From Cryomorphaceae bacterium (lineage in GTDB: Bacteria > Bacteroidota > Bacteroidia > Flavobacteriales_D > SKUL01): a DNA stretch of 36,661 nt. The stretch is from the NCBI GenBank assembly GCA_007695365.1, contig REDV01000123.1, positions 1-36,661 on the forward strand, in the 5' to 3' direction. The notes under the pieces are model-generated. The model saw nothing but the letters and a program-made list of their open reading frames with translations, was not told where the DNA came from and did not search any database. The translations under genes were made by a program, and so were the position numbers. Below are positions 31,552-36,661 of this stretch, one piece after another; position 1 is the stretch's first letter, and every line of letters starts with the position of its first letter.

Positions 31552-33113
31552 ATCAACAGGCTGTAGAGCGACTGAACTTCCAGCGCGTCGTACTTGGAGG
31601 GGGTAACAGATTTCAGTTCAACGCCCCGAGAACGGTAGGCCGCGAACATCTGGTTGTTTTCAAGAAATAGCGCTTGCTCTTTCTCGCCCATTTTGGTTTC
31701 GCTGTAACCATCGTATCCGGCCACAAAAATCTGACCTGCCCCAAGTGCCAGGGCCGTTTCTATGGCGATGATGGTTGATGAGTCCGAAGGCATTTGCTCA
31801 GATGAGAGCGAAGGCAGTTCAAAGGTACGACCTTCGACGATGGACGGAATATAGGTTCCCATCTTACGTGGGAATGGAGGTAAAATGCAGGTGCCGTTAA
31901 AGGCTCCAAAGCTATTGAACAAAGCCTCCAGCCTGTGACCTTCGCTGCCTACCAGCGCAAAGTACTGGGTTGCGTCCAGGTCGAGGTAATGGCCCGCATT
32001 GCGCGAGCTGGAATGAATGACGCAGGTTCCGGGGTTTCGCTGCACCCACGCCTTGATAGCCGAAGCATGAGCTTGGGCGCTGGGGCCTCCGCCCACAATG
32101 ACCGCGCGTTTAATGCCTGATTCCGGGGCAAATACGGGAAGCCTTTGATTGTCCTCGATGCCCTCTTTTTGGTTCTGCAACGCCCGTATAATACTATTGA
32201 ATGAATAGTAGCGCTTGCTCACCCACTCCATCACGTCTTTTTGCGGAAGCGAATTGGCCCCCGAGACCATGTAGGGAAGGTTGGTGCCCCAGCCGTGTTG
32301 AGCCTGTAAGGCTTCGAACGCATCTACCACGCCACTCAGCTTATTGAAGTCCACGTGCAAGCCGTTGCGGGCATTCAAGGCCGTGAGCAATAGCTCCGTT
32401 TTGAGATTTCCCGCCCCGCGACCCATTCCGGTTACGGTGGCATCCACAATGCTTGCCCCGTGAGCGATGGCAGTGAGGGTGTTTACCAACGCAAGTTCAA
32501 GGTTGTTGTGTCCGTGAAAACCGATGGGAACGGTAACCTGTGACTTTACAAGCTCCATCATCTCAGCCACATCTTCGGGGTACACACCGCCAAAAGAATC
32601 AACGAGGTAGAAGTAGTCCGCCACATCATTCACCGCGTGCAAGCCATCCATAAAGCCCGGAAGCGATTTCCAGGTGCTCATATACATCACGTTAAAGGCC
32701 ACCTCGTAGCCCAGCTCTTTCACTGCGCGGGCCAGCACAATAGCACGGTCCATGTTTTTAGGATCCACCGCCATGCGCACCAAATCAATGTAGCTGCGCA
32801 CAGGGCCAAGTAACTCAGGCACCTGCTCTGCGCGAAAGTCTTTCTCATTGAGGATGATGGCCAGCTTTTTTCCGGATGCCTCACGCGCATGGCGCAGCAC
32901 GTACTCCGGGCAGTAAAAATACTTGCCGAAATAGGGTTTAAGGGGCTGGCTGCGGTAACCGATTTCCAGATAAGAAACCGGTAAATGGTTGAAGGACTCA
33001 AAGTACTGATTGACCAACTCTTCACTAAAATCCCACTGGGTATAATAGCCCCCGTCGCGAAGGGTGCAATCGAGAATGGTAACCGGATGGGGTGTTGGAT
33101 TCATAGACGCCAT
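31548..33113 (-). CDS. HMGL-type aldolase fused to a Rossmann-like C-terminal domain
   Basis: A 521-residue two-domain protein. Residues about 10-310 are a DRE-TIM metallolyase/HMGL-type barrel: the first strand motif ILDCTLRDGG (13-22) with metal-binding Asp15, the metal-binding GFHGHNN (198-204, His200 and His202) and the loop GMGRGAGN (229-236). This family joins or splits a pyruvate or acetyl unit and an aldehyde or keto acid. Residues about 330-521 form a second domain with VIVGGGPSA near 339-347 and FVAGYDGY near 475-482, like a Rossmann-type or DUF115-like unit. Such fusions occur in surface-glycan clusters. As first gene of the cassette with a KdsB-like enzyme, a HAD phosphatase and a transferase, it may make the keto-sugar acid skeleton in place of KdsA or NeuB. 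That role is inference. Confidence 0.8.
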   Translation of the reverse strand: MASMNPTPHPVTILDCTLRDGGYYTQWDFSEELVNQYFESFNHLPVSYLEIGYRSQPLKPYFGKYFYCPEYVLRHAREASGKKLAIILNEKDFRAEQVPELLGPVRSYIDLVRMAVDPKNMDRAIVLARAVKELGYEVAFNVMYMSTWKSLPGFMDGLHAVNDVADYFYLVDSFGGVYPEDVAEMMELVKSQVTVPIGFHGHNNLELALVNTLTAIAHGASIVDATVTGMGRGAGNLKTELLLTALNARNGLHVDFNKLSGVVDAFEALQAQHGWGTNLPYMVSGANSLPQKDVMEWVSKRYYSFNSIIRALQNQKEGIEDNQRLPVFAPESGIKRAVIVGGGPSAQAHASAIKAWVQRNPGTCVIHSSSRNAGHYLDLDATQYFALVGSEGHRLEALFNSFGAFNGTCILPPFPRKMGTYIPSIVEGRTFELPSLSSEQMPSDSSTIIAIETALALGAGQIFVAGYDGYSETKMGEKEQALFLENNQMFAAYRSRGVELKSVTPSKYDALEVQSLYSLLI

Positions 33114-33160
33114 AGTTTGACAGGCGCAAAGCTAAGGGTTTTTACGGTGGGCGGCCAGTC

Positions 33161-34162
33161 TCAGACAAGCTTGTCCGAAAGGATGCTCATCTCGATAGAC
33201 GGAGCGATGTTGTCGTACACAATGTTGTACACTGCATGGCAAATGGGCAAATCAACCTGAAACTTTTTGTTCATTTCAATGATGGATTTTGCCGCGTAGT
33301 AACCCTCTGCCACCATGTTCATTTCCATCATGGCCGATTTTACCGAATAGCCTTTGCCAATCATGCTACCAAAGGTTCTGTTTCGGCTGAACTGAGAGTA
33401 GCCGGTTACCAGCAGGTCGCCGAGATAGGCCGAAGTTTTCACATCCCGGTGAATGGGGTTCACAGCGTCCACAAAGCGTTCAATTTCCAGAATAGAATTG
33501 GACATGAGCACCGCCTGAAAGTTATCGCCGTAGCCGAGGCCATGACAGATTCCGCTGGCCACGGCAAACACATTTTTCATCACTGCCGACAGCTCGGTAC
33601 CGAACAAATCGTCGGAAGTAGTGGTGTGGATGTAACGCGTTGCAAGCACTTTGGCTACTATTTCGGCTTTGCTCAAATCGCTGCAGGCAATGGTGAGGTA
33701 CGACAGCCTTTCCATGGCTACTTCTTCGGCGTGGCAGGGGCCGCTGATCATGGCAATGGAATCGTAGGGAACGCCAAACTGCTTGTGGAAATAACGCGCA
33801 GGTATGGCATGGTAGGCAGCAATGATTCCTTTAATAGCCGAAACCATGACCTTGTCCTCGTAACCTTTGCAATCGAAATCCTTAAAAAGGTCGTACACAA
33901 AAGCCGATGGAGTAGCCATGATGATGATGTCGCCCCATTGCATGGCATGTGCCAGATCGGTGGTAAGCAGGATTTTTTGGGTATCGAACTTTACCGAGGG
34001 CAGGTAGCGAGGGTTGCGTCCGAATTCCTTGATATAGGTGAGTTTACTTTCACTACGCATCCACCAGCAAACCTCATCGAGGTTTTCGGTGAGCATTTTC
34101 ATGATAGCGGTGGCCCAGCTTCCGCCGCCAATCACCGACACACGTGGTTTGCTTTCAATCAT
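33161..34162 (-). CDS. gpsA: NAD(P)-dependent glycerol-3-phosphate dehydrogenase
   Basis: It reduces dihydroxyacetone phosphate to sn-glycerol-3-phosphate for phospholipid synthesis. The 333-residue protein has the Rossmann motif GGGSWATAI (12-20), the conserved SAIKG lysine (Lys111), SGPCHAEEV (140-148) and the catalytic lysine segment [17 protein letters not shown] with Lys196. The late [18 protein letters not shown] and the C-terminal helices also match. Length is usual. It diverges from tyrS over 165 bases and is followed after 47 bases by the aldolase gene, so the glycan cassette may be read through from the gpsA promoter. Confidence 0.94.
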   Translation of the reverse strand: MIESKPRVSVIGGGSWATAIMKMLTENLDEVCWWMRSESKLTYIKEFGRNPRYLPSVKFDTQKILLTTDLAHAMQWGDIIIMATPSAFVYDLFKDFDCKGYEDKVMVSAIKGIIAAYHAIPARYFHKQFGVPYDSIAMISGPCHAEEVAMERLSYLTIACSDLSKAEIVAKVLATRYIHTTTSDDLFGTELSAVMKNVFAVASGICHGLGYGDNFQAVLMSNSILEIERFVDAVNPIHRDVKTSAYLGDLLVTGYSQFSRNRTFGSMIGKGYSVKSAMMEMNMVAEGYYAAKSIIEMNKKFQVDLPICHAVYNIVYDNIAPSIEMSILSDKLV

Positions 34163-34232
34163 GGTTTTGAAATTCCGCAGCTATGGATGTCAACGTCTCC
34201 CCGCGGAGATATTTGCCAAATGCGAAGGGCTA

Positions 34233-34240
34233 CAAAAATA
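34233..34240 (-). promoter_or_regulatory. Candidate -7 promoter box for gpsA
   Basis: On the minus strand this reads TATTTTTG, a full match to TAnnTTTG, 70 bases before the gpsA start. A TTG at the right distance upstream is not seen, so support is from the -7 box alone. Confidence 0.4.
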
Positions 34241-34298
34241 CACATTGACCCGAAAGCGCCTCGTTCGCACAAAATCGCAGCCATTGCTGATACAAAGC

Positions 34299-34306
34299 TA
34301 TCTTTG
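34299..34306 (+). promoter_or_regulatory. Candidate -7 promoter box for tyrS
   Basis: TATCTTTG fully matches TAnnTTTG and ends 21 bases before the tyrS ATG at 34328, the distance expected for a short leader. A clear -33 TTG is missing at the right spacing. Confidence 0.45.
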
Positions 34307-34327
34307 CCGCAAATTGAAAGCTTGATC

Positions 34328-35605
34328 ATGAAGAACTTTGTGGAAGAATTGCGATGGCGCGGGCTTATTCACGACATGACGCCCGGAACAGAAGAGCAAC
34401 TCCAAAAGGAAATGACCACCGGATATGTAGGTTTCGACCCGACAGCCGATTCGCTTCACATCGGAAATCTCATCCCCATTACGCTGCTCACCCATTTTCA
34501 GCGCTGCGGACACAAACCCATGGTACTTGTGGGCGGCGCTACCGGGCGGGTGGGCGACCCTTCGGGCAAAACCGAAGAACGTCAACTGCTTTCTGTTGAG
34601 CAAATAGAGCATAACCTGCTCTCCCAGCAAAAGCAGTTGGAGCGGTTCCTGAATTTTACCGAAGGCAACAACCGCGCAGAAGTAGTGAACAACTACGACT
34701 GGTTTCGAGACCTTGGTTTTCTGGACTTTATAAGGGATGTAGGCAAGCACATTACCATCAACTACATGATGGCCAAAGATTCGGTGAAAAACAGGCTCGA
34801 AACGGGCATGTCGTTTACGGAGTTCAGCTACCAGCTCATTCAGGGCTACGATTTTTACCACCTGAAGCAACACCGCGGCGTAAAGCTTCAAATGGGCGGC
34901 TCTGACCAATGGGGAAACATCACAACAGGCACAGAATTGATTCGAAGGATGGGCGCCGGTGAGGCTTTCGCGCTGACCGCTCCGCTGGTGAAAAAAGCAG
35001 ATGGGTCGAAGTTTGGAAAAAGTGAAGGCGGCAACGTGTGGCTCGACAGGGAGAAAACCTCGCCCTACAAGTTTTACCAGTTTTGGCTCAACAGCAGCGA
35101 CGACGACGTGAGCAACTACATCCGCCTGTTTTCACTAAAAAGTCGCGAAGAAATTGAAAGTCTGGAGAAAACCCATGCTGAAGCGCCACACCTCAGAACC
35201 CTTCAAAAGGCATTGGCCGAGGAAATGACCACGCGTGTTCACTCGGCGGAAGATCTTGCCGCGGCGCAGGAGGCCTCGGAAATTCTGTTCGGAAAGGCTA
35301 CGTCGGATGCTTTATTGCGTCTGAGCGAATCTGATTTCCTGTCAGTTTTTGACGGCGTGCCTCAACAAACGGTTGAGCGCAGTGTAATGGAAAACGGAGT
35401 TGAAATCGTTGAATTGCTCTCCGACCATAGTGGTTTTCTCGCTTCGCGCGGAGAAGCGCGCAGGGCATTGAAGGAAAACTCCATCAGTGTGAACAAGGAA
35501 AAAGTTGTAGAAGGCGCCATCATCGGCACAGAAAATCTCATCAACAACAAATACGTGCTGCTGCAGCGCGGAAAACGCAATTACTTTCTGGTAGTAATGG
35601 TCTAG
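34328..35605 (+). CDS. tyrS: Tyrosyl-tRNA synthetase
   Basis: It charges tRNA-Tyr with tyrosine in the cytoplasm. The open frame extends far upstream across the antisense of gpsA, but the protein begins at the ATG at 34328 ([17 protein letters not shown]), the standard family start, giving 425 residues. Class I landmarks are the HIGH-type motif HIGN (44-47, after FDPTADSL), the tyrosine-pocket segment QGYDFYHL near 175-182, GGSDQWGN near 193-200 and the KMSKS-type loop KFGKS near 233-237. A C-terminal S4 RNA-binding domain is present ([18 protein letters not shown] near 374-391). It is convergent with the OmpA-family gene, with 28 bases between stops. Confidence 0.96.
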   Translation: MKNFVEELRWRGLIHDMTPGTEEQLQKEMTTGYVGFDPTADSLHIGNLIPITLLTHFQRCGHKPMVLVGGATGRVGDPSGKTEERQLLSVEQIEHNLLSQQKQLERFLNFTEGNNRAEVVNNYDWFRDLGFLDFIRDVGKHITINYMMAKDSVKNRLETGMSFTEFSYQLIQGYDFYHLKQHRGVKLQMGGSDQWGNITTGTELIRRMGAGEAFALTAPLVKKADGSKFGKSEGGNVWLDREKTSPYKFYQFWLNSSDDDVSNYIRLFSLKSREEIESLEKTHAEAPHLRTLQKALAEEMTTRVHSAEDLAAAQEASEILFGKATSDALLRLSESDFLSVFDGVPQQTVERSVMENGVEIVELLSDHSGFLASRGEARRALKENSISVNKEKVVEGAIIGTENLINNKYVLLQRGKRNYFLVVMV

Positions 35606-35633
35606 CCGATATGGGCTGGAGCTTCGCTAAACC

Positions 35634-36605
35634 CTAATCGAGCAGCTCCATCACTGCGTCGAGATTGGGGGTAAGGACAACCTCAATACGACGGTTACGC
35701 GCTTTGTCGTCGGGATCAATCGGGATGTACTCACTGCGACCGGCAGCAATCAAGCGCTCCGGTTGAATACTGGAATTCTCGAGCATGATCTTTACCACTT
35801 CGGTGGCACGCAGCACACTGAGCTCCCAATTGTCGCGCGGATGGCGTGATGACGACAGTTTATCGGTGTCGGTGTGGCCTTCTATCAGAATGCTGAGGTC
35901 TTCCTGTTCGGAAATCACACGCGCCAGGTCTTTAATGGCCTCGCGACCTTCCTTTCCCACTTCGGTGCTTCCGGTGGCAAAGAGCAATTTGGCTTCCATG
36001 TTCACGTACACGCGGCCGTTTTTGTACTCTACCGACAGGCCTTTGTCTTCATAACCGGCCAGCGCAGATGCAATGCGGTCTTTGAGGCTGCTCATGGCAG
36101 CTTCTTTTTCTTCCAGCATGTCGGTAAGCTCTTTGATTTTGGCTTCTCTTTCGGCCAGTGAGGCTTCCTTGGCCTTGAGGTCGCGATCCAGTTTATCCAG
36201 GCGATCTTCTTTCAGCTCCAATTGCGTACGCACATTGTCGAGTTCTACCAGTAATTTCCGGTGTTCTTCTTCTGCTCCTCCGCGCATCTGGTCTGATTTT
36301 GCAAGAAGCTGATCATTGAGCGACAGTATTTTATCGTACTGGCCGCGCAATTTGCGATTAGACGTTCCCAACATGGCTGTATCTTCGCGTAAGGACCGAA
36401 CCTGTCGTTCAAGGGCTTCAATTCGCACTTCCATGTCTTTGGAGCTTTCGGTGACCGATTTACTTTTTGCCCGCAGACTCTCCTGTTCGGCAAGGAGCTG
36501 ATCACGGTGCGCCTTAACCTCTTCATACTGCCTTCCCGGAACACATGCCGTAGCTGTAATGATTGCTATAATGGTAAGCAATGTAAACTCTTTGAAACGT
36601 TTCAT
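35634..36605 (-). CDS. OmpA-family peptidoglycan-associated lipoprotein with coiled coil
   Basis: A 323-residue envelope protein. The N-terminus has a signal sequence ending in a lipobox-like TATAC (Cys21), so it is probably a lipoprotein. Residues about 27-175 are a long charged heptad-rich coiled coil (ESLRAKSKSVTESSKDMEVR, then ELKEDRLDKLDRDLKAKEAS). The C-terminal third is an OmpA/MotB domain that holds peptidoglycan: LLFATGSTEVGKEG near 209, ILIEGHTDTDK near 239-249, RLIAAGRSEY near 285 and the arginine pair in ARNRRIEVVLTP near 302-313. Proteins of this build tether the outer membrane to the cell wall or form part of gliding/secretion assemblies. No neighbour helps to specify the role. 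Confidence 0.88.
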   Translation of the reverse strand: MKRFKEFTLLTIIAIITATACVPGRQYEEVKAHRDQLLAEQESLRAKSKSVTESSKDMEVRIEALERQVRSLREDTAMLGTSNRKLRGQYDKILSLNDQLLAKSDQMRGGAEEEHRKLLVELDNVRTQLELKEDRLDKLDRDLKAKEASLAEREAKIKELTDMLEEKEAAMSSLKDRIASALAGYEDKGLSVEYKNGRVYVNMEAKLLFATGSTEVGKEGREAIKDLARVISEQEDLSILIEGHTDTDKLSSSRHPRDNWELSVLRATEVVKIMLENSSIQPERLIAAGRSEYIPIDPDDKARNRRIEVVLTPNLDAVMELLD

Positions 36606-36630
36606 GTTGAGAAAGGATTTTCAGTTCAAA

Positions 36631-36638
36631 CAAATGTA
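36631..36638 (-). promoter_or_regulatory. Candidate -7 promoter box for the OmpA-family gene
   Basis: On the minus strand this reads TACATTTG, a full match to TAnnTTTG, 25 bases before the ATG. The -33 box would fall at the window edge and cannot be judged. Confidence 0.45.
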
Positions 36639-36661
36639 GCATCAAACTTGCTACTTTTTGG

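Noticed and set aside
33236-34327. Long N-terminal extension of the tyrS reading frame
   Set aside because: The added 364 residues are the antisense of gpsA and have no family resemblance; a standard TyrS start and a -7 box lie at 34328 and 34299.

Overview
The window reads as chromosomal DNA of a member of the Bacteroidota, most likely a carotenoid-pigmented Flavobacteriales-type bacterium of moderate GC. The signs are repeated TAnnTTTG-type -7 promoter boxes, weak or absent Shine-Dalgarno sites, a lamin-tail/Ig-repeat secreted protein with a type IX secretion-like C-terminus, a fused CrtYc-CrtYd lycopene cyclase, AsmA and OmpA envelope proteins of Bacteroidota style, and short inverted-repeat elements in the one large intergenic gap. 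The assignment is an inference from gene content; no rRNA or other taxonomic marker is present.

Positions 1-10526 hold ten tightly packed minus-strand genes. In transcription order they encode an FkbM methyltransferase, a DegT-type PLP aminotransferase, an AT-richer AlbA_2/Schlafen-like regulator that looks inserted, a CitE/HpcH-like C-C bond lyase, an MmgE/PrpD protein, a TIM-barrel protein, a D-2-hydroxyacid dehydrogenase, two different ATP-grasp ligases, and the start of another gene cut by the window edge. The set looks like a pathway that builds or trims a carbon chain, reduces it, and ligates it to other acids or amines. I do not recognise it as a described pathway.

Positions 10527-12094 are a gene-free stretch with two MITE-like elements, a solo end of the same family, and several hairpins. 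Positions 12095-16412 (minus strand) carry an AsmA-like protein, a small secreted repeat protein and aspartate-semialdehyde dehydrogenase. Diverging from asd is a 1136-residue secreted lamin-tail/Ig repeat protein (16467-19877).

Positions 19863-26845 hold a light/photoprotection block on the minus strand: a MerR-type regulator with the B12-binding signatures of CarH, then an operon encoding an ECF sigma factor, CrtI, CrtB, DNA photolyase, a thioredoxin-fold redox protein, CrtZ and CrtYcd. uvrC diverges from the regulator. Both intergenic regions contain several copies of a TTGTTYAA half-site placed on the promoters, which suggests one B12/light-dependent circuit controlling pigment, photolyase, sigma factor, the regulator itself and perhaps uvrC.

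Positions 28770-33113 hold four overlapping minus-strand genes: an HMGL-type aldolase with a Rossmann-like C-terminal domain, a divergent KdsB-like cytidylyltransferase, a HAD phosphatase and a GT-B-like glycosyltransferase. They look like a compact route to an unusual CMP-activated keto-sugar acid and its transfer to a surface glycan. The window ends with housekeeping genes gpsA and tyrS and an OmpA-family lipoprotein.
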